A stretch of DNA of 6,946 bases from an uncultured Clostridia bacterium. GTDB lineage: Bacteria > Bacillota > Clostridia > Peptostreptococcales > Anaerovoracaceae. Position numbers and translations under genes: made by a program. The notes beneath the pieces were generated by a model. It saw only the letters and a program-made list of their open reading frames with translations. It was not told the origin of the DNA and made no database searches. Below, in pieces: positions 1 through 6,480 of the stretch (position 1 is the stretch's first letter; each line of letters begins with the position of its first letter). The stretch spans positions 1-6,946 of the forward strand of contig CAKQNZ010000113.1 in the NCBI GenBank assembly GCA_934255435.1, read 5' to 3'.

Positions 1-1
1 T

Positions 2-889
2 CTGAACAGAGAGCCGAAAGATCTGGTTATGTCTGATATTCCGGGATGCGGAATCGGTGCACTGGATCATGTATATCTTGAGCTTGACGATAAAGAAAAG
101 GGCCAGTTTGCTCTCATGCCTTTCATGTGTATCGTAGACCCTGAAAGGATCCGTATGATCATGCCGGAGAATGCGGATATCAACCTGCCGGAAGAAATGA
201 AATTCCTGCTGGATGCACAGATGGCTGAAGCCGATATCATCGTTCTCAACAAAATCGACACTATCAGTCCTGAAGAAGTACAGAAAAGGATCGACTGCAT
301 CCACAAGACATATCCTGACATCCCTGTCATGACTATGTCTGCACTTACAGGCGAAGGCGTGGACGAAGTAGTTGACTACATACTGGGCAACAAAGCAGCT
401 GTCGTGCACAAAGAGATAGGTTACGGTTCCGATGCTTTCATGGCTGCAGAAAACAGACTCAGCTGGTTCAACACAAGGATATTCATGGAACAGCGTGAGG
501 ACAAGAGCCTTGACTTCAACGAAGTCATCACAGATATCTTTGAAGGTATCAGAAAGGGGCTCAAAGAGAAAAAGTACAATGTACCGCATCTGAAGATGTT
601 CGCTGCCGACAGCGCCGAGGAAATGACCGACTTCTTCAAGGCCAGCCTGATCGGTGTAGACTACGACATCGAATATTCCAGAAAGCTCGACAAAAAATAC
701 AGTGCTCTTTCACTGGTCATCAACGCCAGAGCTGCCGCTGATTCACAGGATATGAGCGAGATCGTAAGCGACGCCCTGGATGCAGTTTCTGTAAAGTATG
801 ACCTGAAGATAAGAACATTCTTCATGGAAACCTTCGGAATGATGGAAGAAGGAAAAGGAAACACCGGCAGAGCTTCAAGATACGAATAA
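2..889 (+). CDS. CobW/P47K-like G3E-family GTPase, 3' part of gene
   Basis: The frame is open from the window edge, so the gene starts upstream and the ATG at 29 is internal; 295 residues are visible, ending at TAA 887-889. The visible part holds an NKID guanine-specificity motif (248-259) preceded by the hydrophobic strand ADIIVL, and a SAL G5-like motif near 338-346 in the sequence MSALTGEG. The P-loop must lie upstream. The C-terminal half carries a segment beginning AENRLSWFNTRIF and a basic C-terminal domain, as in the clostridial CobW/P47K group. G3E GTPases act as metallochaperones or cofactor-loading factors in the cytoplasm. In acetogens and methylotrophs such P47K-like proteins often lie near corrinoid methyltransferases, but no such neighbour is visible here, so the metal or cofactor is unknown. 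Assignment to the G3E family is likely; another G3E member is the main alternative. Confidence 0.72.
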   Translation: MNREPKDLVMSDIPGCGIGALDHVYLELDDKEKGQFALMPFMCIVDPERIRMIMPENADINLPEEMKFLLDAQMAEADIIVLNKIDTISPEEVQKRIDCIHKTYPDIPVMTMSALTGEGVDEVVDYILGNKAAVVHKEIGYGSDAFMAAENRLSWFNTRIFMEQREDKSLDFNEVITDIFEGIRKGLKEKKYNVPHLKMFAADSAEEMTDFFKASLIGVDYDIEYSRKLDKKYSALSLVINARAAADSQDMSEIVSDALDAVSVKYDLKIRTFFMETFGMMEEGKGNTGRASRYE

Positions 890-920
890 CCTGACTCCGC
901 AGGAAACTCAGAACATACGA

Positions 921-967
921 AAACCTCCAGCTGATAAAGTCTTCTGCTTTTCATCCTGGAGGTTTTT
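921..967 (+). terminator. Rho-independent terminator of the G3E GTPase gene
   Basis: The arms AAACCTCCAG (921-930) and CTGGAGGTTT (956-965) pair perfectly over 10 bp, and the right arm runs into a T stretch (963-967). The 25-base loop can pair further, GAT/AAAG against CTTT/ATC, with a bulge. It lies 31 bases after the GTPase stop, the expected position. Confidence 0.85.
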
Positions 968-977
968 ATATTACAGA

Positions 978-1017
978 AAAGAGGACTTTGGTATTGATAT
1001 ATACATTAGTCCTCTTT
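978..1017 (-). terminator. Probable terminator of the uracil permease gene
   Basis: The perfect 10-bp inverted repeat AAAGAGGACT (978-987) / AGTCCTCTTT (1008-1017) has a 20-base loop. Read on the minus strand, the distal arm ends in TTTT followed by CTGTAAT, so the U tract is short. It lies about 50 bases past the permease stop. On the plus strand it is followed by GATCTTTTATTTG and could act as a back-up terminator for the GTPase transcript. Confidence 0.68.
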
Positions 1018-1067
1018 GATCTTTTATTTGATCCGGTTTTCACCACGATCATGTATGTGCTGCAGTT

Positions 1068-2363
1068 CTACGCCTCTGCTTCTTCCTCTTCTGTATCGTT
1101 GGACCATCCGCATTTGTCGATGATGAACATGATAAGTCCCATGACTATACCTACGATAGTAGCAAGACACATGCCTGTCAGCTGCACTTCGCCGATAGTA
1201 ATCGAAGTTCCTGAAAGACCAACAACGAATACGACAGCAGTCATAGCAAGATTCCTCGGCTTGGAGTAATCCACTTTCTTATCTACCAGCAGTCTGATAC
1301 CGGATGCTGCTATCATACCGTAAAGCAGGAAGCTGATACCGCCCATTACAGGTCCGGGGATCGTGCTGATGATAGCGCTTACCTGACCGAAGAATGAAAG
1401 GAGTATCGAGAAGACTGCTGCTCCTCCGATGACCCATACGCTGTATACTTTCGTTACAGCCATAACGCCGATGTTTTCACCGTAAGTAGTTGTCGGCACT
1501 GATCCGCAGAATCCTGACAGCATAGTTGACAGACCGTCTGAGATCAGTGATCTGTGGAGTCCCGGATCTCTGAGCAGATCTCTTCCGATGATCTCGCTTG
1601 TTACGATCTGATGCGATATATGCTCTGATATAACTGTCAGTGACGCCGGTATTATGATGATTACAGCACCGAGGTTGAACTTAGGCAGCATGAACGCCGG
1701 AAGTGCGAACACACTTGCCTCTGAAACAGCTGAAAAATCCACAAGTCCCATGATGGCTGCCAGAACATATCCTGAAACGATGGCTATGAGGATAGCGATA
1801 GCTGCTGCAAAGCCTCTGAACACCACCTGACCGATGATAGCAAGCGCCAGTGTGAAAATGAACACAAACACAAATTTAGGGTCGATGGCTGCACCGTCCG
1901 AGCTTACGATACCGCCTGTGCTTGCTGCTGAACCTGCCAGTTCCAGACCGATAAGCGCTACGATAGGCCCCATGGCAGCAGGCGGAAGGACAGCATCTAT
2001 CCAGTTGACGCCGGCGAACTTTATTATTATCGCCACGATGCAGAATATTGCTCCTGCACATATGAATCCGCCCAGACAGTACTGATATCCCATACTGCCG
2101 ATGACGATGAATCCCGGTGAAAGGAATGCGAAACTGGAGCCCAGATAAGCAGGCGCCCTGCCCTTTGTGATAAGTATGAACAGCAGTGTGCCCACGCCGT
2201 TCATAAGCAGTACAATGGACGCCGGTATCCCGAAAAGAATCGGAACAAGGACAGATGCACTGAACATAGCAAAGGTATGCTGTATGCTCAGCGGTATCCA
2301 TTTTCCTACCGGCGGTCTCTCACCGATCCCAATGATTTTTCGTTCTTTTTTTTCTTTTGACAT
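1068..2363 (-). CDS. uraA: Uracil permease (NCS2 / nucleobase-cation symporter-2 family)
   Basis: This is a 431-residue polytopic membrane protein, the usual family length. It imports uracil with protons across the cytoplasmic membrane for pyrimidine salvage. The N-terminus has the family SIQH motif (Gln28-His29) in the first membrane helix, followed by AYLGSSFAF (72-80), as in E. coli UraA. The two substrate and proton-site glutamates of UraA are matched by Glu247 in SEH and Glu296 in the NAT signature (ENIGVMAVTK, 296-305). This residue set favours uracil over xanthine or urate. The tail is acidic (EEEEAEA). The start at 2363 is chosen over an in-frame ATG at 2393 because AGGAG lies 7 bases upstream of it and the extra residues (MFFSVIRRRK) would be unusual. 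It is monocistronic and ends in TAG. No PyrR-type attenuator or pyrimidine biosynthesis gene is visible. The older name pyrP would also fit. Confidence 0.93.
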   Translation of the reverse strand: MSKEKKERKIIGIGERPPVGKWIPLSIQHTFAMFSASVLVPILFGIPASIVLLMNGVGTLLFILITKGRAPAYLGSSFAFLSPGFIVIGSMGYQYCLGGFICAGAIFCIVAIIIKFAGVNWIDAVLPPAAMGPIVALIGLELAGSAASTGGIVSSDGAAIDPKFVFVFIFTLALAIIGQVVFRGFAAAIAILIAIVSGYVLAAIMGLVDFSAVSEASVFALPAFMLPKFNLGAVIIIIPASLTVISEHISHQIVTSEIIGRDLLRDPGLHRSLISDGLSTMLSGFCGSVPTTTYGENIGVMAVTKVYSVWVIGGAAVFSILLSFFGQVSAIISTIPGPVMGGISFLLYGMIAASGIRLLVDKKVDYSKPRNLAMTAVVFVVGLSGTSITIGEVQLTGMCLATIVGIVMGLIMFIIDKCGWSNDTEEEEAEA

Positions 2364-2370
2364 TTTTCTT

Positions 2371-2375
2371 CTCCT
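2371..2375 (-). promoter_or_regulatory. Ribosome binding site that sets the uraA start
   Basis: AGGAG on the minus strand is separated by 7 bases (AAGAAAA) from the ATG at 2363. No comparable site precedes the upstream in-frame ATG at 2393, so the shorter protein is preferred. Confidence 0.8.
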
Positions 2376-2417
2376 GATGACTGAAAAAAACAAGTTTTGA
2401 TTATTACATACTTTTTC

Positions 2418-2447
2418 AGTATATCACAAAAATACCGTTTTCGGCAA
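2418..2447 (-). promoter_or_regulatory. Sigma-A-type promoter of uraA
   Basis: The minus strand has TTGCCG (-35, 2447-2442), an 18-base spacer and TATACT (-10, 2423-2418), giving a predicted leader of about 45 bases. The leader is too short to hold a PyrR antiterminator or terminator pair. A 5-bp inverted repeat, ATACT/AGTAT (2408-2412 / 2418-2422), overlaps the -10 and could be an operator or chance. Confidence 0.6.
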
Positions 2448-2472
2448 AAGATTTCCTCATACAGCAAACTAT

Positions 2473-2495
2473 GTATATCTGTCTTTCATATATAC
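2473..2495. repeat. Inverted repeat GTATAT-N11-ATATAC between divergent promoters
   Basis: GTATAT (2473-2478) and ATATAC (2490-2495) are exact reverse complements separated by 11 bases, so the half-sites are spaced about 1.6 helical turns apart. The repeat lies just upstream of the plus-strand -10 and between the two divergent promoters, a plausible operator position. The sequence is A/T rich, so chance is possible. Confidence 0.3.
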
Positions 2496-2525
2496 TGGAA
2501 AACCCGAAGCCGGTCATGGTATAAT
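2496..2525 (+). promoter_or_regulatory. Extended -10 promoter of the secreted hydrolase gene
   Basis: A consensus TATAAT (2520-2525) is preceded by TGG, giving the TGn extended -10 element. Only a poor -35 (TGGAAA, 2496-2501, 18-base spacer) is present, as expected for extended -10 promoters. Transcription would begin near 2532, about 20 bases before the start codon. Confidence 0.65.
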
Positions 2526-2542
2526 ACAGACAGTACTATTTC

Positions 2543-2548
2543 AGGAGG
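2543..2548 (+). promoter_or_regulatory. Ribosome binding site with two candidate starts
   Basis: A perfect AGGAGG is followed by ATG at 2552 (3-base gap) and a second in-frame ATG at 2561 (12-base gap). Neither gap is ideal. Either start gives a complete signal peptide, so the mature protein is unaffected. Confidence 0.75.
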
Positions 2549-2551
2549 AAA

Positions 2552-5068
2552 ATGGAAGAAATGAACATATCTAAAAGAAAGATCTGCTCCAGGATACTGT
2601 CCTGGCTCGTGATCGCAGCAATGACAGCAGCGCTGGTACCTGCAGCATTTATGATGCAGATAAACGAAGTCGATGCAGCAGCTATGCCGCAAAGCCCACG
2701 AGTATCGAATTGAGTATCCACCTGGGACTGCATCTATTACGGCAATTACTACAAGGATCAATCGGACAGCAAAGAGCCCGTCAAATGGCGTGTCCTCAGT
2801 GTGAACGGCAGCGAAGCATTCCTTGTTGCTGATGAAAACATAGACAGCGGCATCCCATATAACAAAGAAGGCTCTGAAGACGCCTGGGCGGACAGCAGCA
2901 TCAGGAGCTGGCTGAACAGTACCTTCCTGAAAGAAGCCTTTTCCCAGCAGGAACAAACTGCCATAAAAAGCAAAACCATAAAAACCCCCGATAACCCTGT
3001 ACATCATACAGCAGGCGGTGCAGACACGACAGACAAGGTCTTCCTTCTGTCCATAAACGAAGTCACCAGCAGCAAATACGGCTTCAGCACCTCCTTCACC
3101 CCGGAAGATACAGAAGAAACAGATGAAACGAGATTATCAAAAAACACGAAATATACCGCCGGCAAAAAACAGGACGGATCTGCAGGCGAAGCTGACAGCT
3201 GGGCGCTTCGCTCACCGGGCTACGGAGCCGGATATATGTCATATATCAGTTATATGGGGCATGTCGATACATACGGCTGTACATCAGGATGGGATTATTA
3301 CGGCATCCGCCCTGCCATGTACCTTGACCTTTCCGCTGCCAGCTGGACTGATGCCGGTACCGTGTCCGGGAAGATAACAGCAACTGAACCTGAGGAAGAT
3401 AACAAAGTCAGCGGAGACGTCACTGTGACATACAACCCGCAGATGAAAAAGCTCAAGAAAATGGAGATCACAGAAAATTACAGTGATGATTTCTTCTCGA
3501 CGGACAACAGCAAATACAATCAGGAACTTGCCGAATTTTCCCTGCTTGTAACGATGGCGTCACAGTCCAAATGGACGAATGATATGAACGACAGAGACGC
3601 CTATATCAAGTCGCTGTTTGTCGATAAACTGAAGTTTACAGAATATTTTTCGAAGAAATACGATGTCACCCTTGACAACACTGACGATACTGTCGGATTC
3701 GCATTCGCCCGGAAAAATATCGATGGAAAGAATGTCATGGCTATAGCCATACGAAGCGGCGGATATGGCGGTGAATGGGAAAGCAACGGACGTGTATGCG
3801 GAGGTGCCATCGATGGAGAGCACGACGGGTTTGGCTCTGCCGCAAAAGATGTATTCAGATATGTCAAAAAATACGCCAGCGAAAACCAGATCGACAAGAT
3901 CTGGATCTGCGGATACAGCAGAGGTGCAGCGGTATCAGGACTTCTTGGCAACAGGATATCCGAAAGCGGTCTGGTATCGCCGTCAGATCTGTACTGCTAT
4001 ACATTCGAAGCGCCTAAATCCACTTCCACAATAAGGAATGTCAGAGGCGTATACAATATAGTCAGCGTATCCGACGCTATCCCGATGGTACCGCTTGACA
4101 GGTGGGGATTCACAAGATACGGGAAGAACATCTACATCAAAAGCACAAAAGAATCTTTGAGATCCTACAGCAACAGCATCGATGCTGTACGAAAAAAGTT
4201 CAGAGACATCACAGGCAACGACCTGAAATCGAATCCAAGGCTGGTGAATGAACTCATAATCGGTTTTCTCGGCTCGGCGGTGCCGACTGCGACCCATTAC
4301 AGTGCTATCCAGACACCTGTAAGCAAATGCCTTGGGACGATGGGAACGGAGCAGAAATTCAGGGATGGCAAAAACGAACCATATGATTACACGCCTGTAA
4401 TGAAATATTTCAATATCGACCAGACAAAAGTGACACTTACTGCAAAACCGCTGGACGATGCAGTATTTGGCGGCTGGTATGAATCCGGAAAACTGGTTTC
4501 AAAAGAAACAAGTTATACTTTCCGTGCTGAAGCCGGAAATGACAGAAACATCACAGCTAAATTCTGCACGCCTTTACAAAGCAGCGATGTGAAGCTTTCA
4601 AAGACGACATATGTATATAACGGCAAAGCTCAGACCCCTGCAGTAACAGTTTCCGGTCTGAAAAAAGGCCAGGATTACAAGGTCAGCTTCAGCGGAAACA
4701 AGTATGTCGGAACAGCTTCAGCCAGGATCACAGGCACCGGAAACTATTCAGGTACCATCACAAAGACATTCAGGATCATTCCGAAAGGAACATCAATAAA
4801 AACACTGTCAAAGGCAAAAAAAGCATTTACAGTGAAGTGGAAGAAGCAGAGCACACAGACTACAGGATATCAGATCAGGTACAGCCTCAGCTCTTCCATG
4901 AAATCGTCAAAAACAGTGACGATAACTAAAAACTCAGTGACATCGAAGAAAATAAGCAAACTTAAGGCTAAGAAAAAGTATTACGTCCAGATAAGGACTT
5001 ACAAGACAGTAAGCAAAGCAAGATATTATTCTGCCTGGAGCAGTAAAAAGAAAGTCACTGCAAGATAA
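2552..5068 (+). pseudogene. Secreted DUF6273 / lipase-like multidomain protein, interrupted by in-frame TGA
   Basis: Read through the TGA at codon 54, this is one frame of 838 codons. Residues 4-44 form a signal peptide: basic KRK, a hydrophobic stretch, then a possible cleavage site at VDAAA. A DUF6273 domain spans about 58-275, from WDCIYYGNY through KWRVLSV (78-84) to LRSPGYG (219-225) and GIRPAMYL (251-258). A class 3 lipase-like alpha/beta hydrolase spans about 300-610, with nucleophile motif GYSRG (Ser456) and candidate Asp508 (SVSDAIP) and His582 (ATHYS). An InlB-type repeat (about 626-671), a bacterial surface repeat (YNGKAQTPAVTVSGLKKGQDY, about 677-748) and a Lys-rich fibronectin III-like tail (about 749-838) follow. 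It would act outside the cell as an esterase/lipase or adhesin; the substrate is unknown. TGA at 2711-2713 ends normal translation after 53 residues. The 785 sense codons after it contain no further stop. The GTG at 2801 has no ribosome site and would lack export, so it is not a credible start. The call is a recent nonsense mutation or sequence error; readthrough is not excluded. Confidence 0.8.
2711..2713 (+). other. In-frame TGA (codon 54) in the secreted hydrolase gene
   Basis: The frame reads SPRVSN, TGA, VSTWDCIYYG. DUF6273 proteins as I recall them commonly have a glycine here (pattern N/D-G-V-x-T-W-D-C). A single G-to-T change of GGA to TGA explains the stop without any frameshift. The frames before and after are identical. 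Confidence 0.8.
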
Positions 5069-5104
5069 AAGATACCGGAACAGATCATATACCGGCATAT
5101 ACAA

Positions 5105-5150
5105 GAAAAAGCCTGCTGCCCTGTAACACACAGGGACTGCAGGCTTTTTC
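5105..5150. terminator. Bidirectional Rho-independent terminator
   Basis: GAAAAAGCCTGC (5105-5116) and GCAGGCTTTTTC (5139-5150) pair over 12 bp. An inner CCCTG/CAGGG helix (5119-5123 / 5131-5135) closes a 7-base loop, with a small internal mismatch between the two helices. The flanking A5 and T5 runs allow it to work in both directions. It lies 36 bases after the secreted hydrolase stop and about 100 bases after the stop of the convergent macro domain gene. Confidence 0.92.
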
Positions 5151-5250
5151 AATAAATCGAGAGTATCAAAAATTATTGTAATATTCTATTGTAAAAGCGG
5201 TTCTGTATCAAAGTTTCAGAAGCATGCAGTGATATCAGTACCTCCAGTCC

Positions 5251-6225
5251 TCAAAATACGGAACACGGCACATCACGCTTTAACTTGCTGTACCTTTCTT
5301 TAACGATGTCACTATATGTATCATACTGCTCATCATCGGTGCAGCACAGATACACGTTCATCACTGCACCAGGATGGTCTCTGAACCATTTGCTTATCGT
5401 ATCAAGCGCTATGATCGCCGCATCTCTGACAGGATATCCGTAAAGCCCGACAGATATACATGGGAAAGCTATGCTCATGCATCCATATGCATAAGCTGCA
5501 TCAAGACATGTCCTGTAGCTGCTCCTCAGCATAGGTTCATCCTCTGTGACGCCGCAGAAAACAGGGCCTACAGTATGGATTATATAATCTGCATGAGTTA
5601 TGTCATATGCCAAAGTCACTTTCGAGTGACCTGTACTGCATCCCTTCAGAGCTTTGCAGGCTTCCAGTATATCAGGACCTGCTGCGTCAAGGATCGTACT
5701 GTCTATCTTTCCGCCACCCATCAGACTGTTGTTCGCAGGATTTACCATCGCACCCACATGCATATCCATCACATGGCTGCAGCGCACGAACACCACATGC
5801 GATCCGGGGACATATGACTTCAGTTTCCTGAGTCTTTCCCTGCCAAGTACAAAGCTTGCGCCTCTTGGATCTATCACGATACCACTGCATCTATCTCCGC
5901 AGTTTTCACAGATATCGATTACATCTTCCAGGATATATTCTTTTATAACACAGTCCGGGAAATCCCCGGTTTCGTCTTCTGACGTGAACACCGGTATATA
6001 GCTGCGTCCGGATTTTTTACCTGAAATACGGCAAAGCCTGTCTGCAGATAGTCCTGATGAACTGACTTCATCTCCTGATCCACGCTCCGGCACGAATATC
6101 TTCATCCCGCTGTCGATGCCGGTCCGCAGGATATTGAAGACCGGTATCAGGTCATTTGTCCTGCCGCACACATGCCTGTTGTACAAGGCTTTTTCTAACT
6201 CTTTCCTGTATCTGCTATGATCCAT
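5251..6225 (-). CDS. SseB-like domain fused to a macro domain (ADP-ribose-binding)
   Basis: This is a 324-residue soluble protein with no signal peptide. Residues about 150-324 form a macro domain, with VNPANNSLMGGG (161-172), Asp175, AAGPDILEAC, YIIHTVGPV (214-222) and the loop SIAFPCISVGLYGYP (251-265). These are the ADP-ribose-binding loops of the MacroD/YmdB group, which remove ADP-ribose from proteins or deacetylate O-acetyl-ADP-ribose. The usual GGGG is GGGK here and the usual AIH is TIL, so activity is uncertain. The GGG loop lacks the Cys/His ligands of zinc-dependent macrodomains. Residues about 1-140 resemble the SseB N-terminal domain: ELEKALYNRH, YIPVFTSEDE (77-86), IVIDPRGASFVLGRERL (116-132). 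They also carry CENCGDRC (Cys106, 109, 113), a possible metal site. The start at 6225 is chosen over an in-frame ATG at 6345 because AGGAGG lies 7 bases upstream and the 6345 start lies upstream of the predicted promoter. It ends in TGA and is probably monocistronic. The macro call is firm; the SseB call is moderate. Confidence 0.87.
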   Translation of the reverse strand: MDHSRYRKELEKALYNRHVCGRTNDLIPVFNILRTGIDSGMKIFVPERGSGDEVSSSGLSADRLCRISGKKSGRSYIPVFTSEDETGDFPDCVIKEYILEDVIDICENCGDRCSGIVIDPRGASFVLGRERLRKLKSYVPGSHVVFVRCSHVMDMHVGAMVNPANNSLMGGGKIDSTILDAAGPDILEACKALKGCSTGHSKVTLAYDITHADYIIHTVGPVFCGVTEDEPMLRSSYRTCLDAAYAYGCMSIAFPCISVGLYGYPVRDAAIIALDTISKWFRDHPGAVMNVYLCCTDDEQYDTYSDIVKERYSKLKRDVPCSVF

Positions 6226-6232
6226 GATACAG

Positions 6233-6238
6233 CCTCCT
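6233..6238 (-). promoter_or_regulatory. Ribosome binding site that sets the macro domain protein start
   Basis: A perfect AGGAGG on the minus strand lies 7 bases before the ATG at 6225. This decides the start against the longer reading from 6345, whose 40 extra residues would come from the leader and promoter. Confidence 0.9.
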
Positions 6239-6275
6239 GTTTCAACATCAAAGTGACAGATTTTCCACACTTTTG

Positions 6276-6298
6276 TAGAAAACTCTAACCTTTTTCTA
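6276..6298. repeat. Inverted repeat TAGAAAA-N9-TTTTCTA in the leader of the macro domain gene
   Basis: TAGAAAA (6276-6282) and TTTTCTA (6292-6298) are exact reverse complements. They lie 20 to 40 bases downstream of the -10 and before the ribosome site, a place where a repressor could bind or a weak leader hairpin could form. The base composition is simple, so function is only suggested. Confidence 0.35.
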
Positions 6299-6317
6299 AC
6301 TTCAATTTGTTGAATAC

Positions 6318-6326
6318 AGTATAACA
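6318..6326 (-). promoter_or_regulatory. Extended -10 promoter of the macro domain gene
   Basis: The minus strand reads TGT followed by TATACT (6323-6318), an extended -10 element with five of six consensus bases. No good -35 is seen at the expected distance (TATGAT at 6346-6341). The predicted leader is about 85 bases. Confidence 0.55.
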
Positions 6327-6423
6327 CAAGGAACAGTAAAATCATATAACTATCTTTTCTTTTTATGCAGCTTCTGAAATGAAGCCTCCTGAAAGAGATG
6401 CTCCGCTTTCATGTCTGTTTGAA

Positions 6424-6467
6424 TGAAAAATATACCCCGCAGCCATACCTGTTTCCCGGCTGCGGGG
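6424..6467 (-). terminator. Strong Rho-independent terminator facing left
   Basis: CCCCGCAGCC (6435-6444) and GGCTGCGGGG (6458-6467) form a perfect 10-bp G+C-rich stem with a 13-base loop. On the minus strand the stem is followed by TATATTTTTC; on the plus strand no T run follows. It must therefore end a leftward transcript. The nearest leftward gene is the NUDIX gene, whose stop is 325 bases away, so it either ends a long 3' UTR or a separate small RNA. Confidence 0.83.
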
Positions 6468-6480
6468 CCATACCCTGTTC
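6442..6480 (+). repeat. Imperfect direct repeat overlapping the terminator hairpin
   Basis: GCCATACCTGTTTC (6442-6455) and GCCATACCCTGTTC (6467-6480) are near-identical 14-base copies with a 25-base period. The first copy begins in the left stem and spans most of the loop; the second starts at the last base of the right stem. They may be a local duplication. Confidence 0.5.

Noticed and set aside
2364..2420. PyrR attenuator ahead of uraA
   Set aside because: The leader is only about 45 bases; the sole hairpin-like element (AAAAC/GTTTT, 2-base loop) is too weak.
2499..2508. PurR box (AAAACCCGAA)
   Set aside because: It has an extra C relative to the consensus and no second inverted copy at the required spacing.
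2711..2760. Selenocysteine insertion at the TGA
   Set aside because: No clear SECIS-like hairpin is seen immediately downstream, the position is a linker after the signal peptide, and the usual residue there is glycine, not cysteine.
2801..5068. Separate gene starting at GTG 2801
   Set aside because: The GTG is an internal valine of the DUF6273 KWRVLSV motif, has no ribosome site, and the same frame extends back through conserved sequence to 2714 and, past the TGA, to a signal peptide.
5374..5817. 147-codon plus-strand ORF
   Set aside because: It is antisense to the macro domain gene, whose conserved motifs show which strand is coding.
6226..6345. 40-residue N-terminal extension of the macro domain protein
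   Set aside because: It would start upstream of the predicted promoter and lacks a ribosome site; the internal ATG at 6225 has a perfect one.
6350..6412. 20-residue minus-strand ORF (MKAEHLFQEA...KKKR)
   Set aside because: No ribosome site before its ATG and no homology that I recognise.
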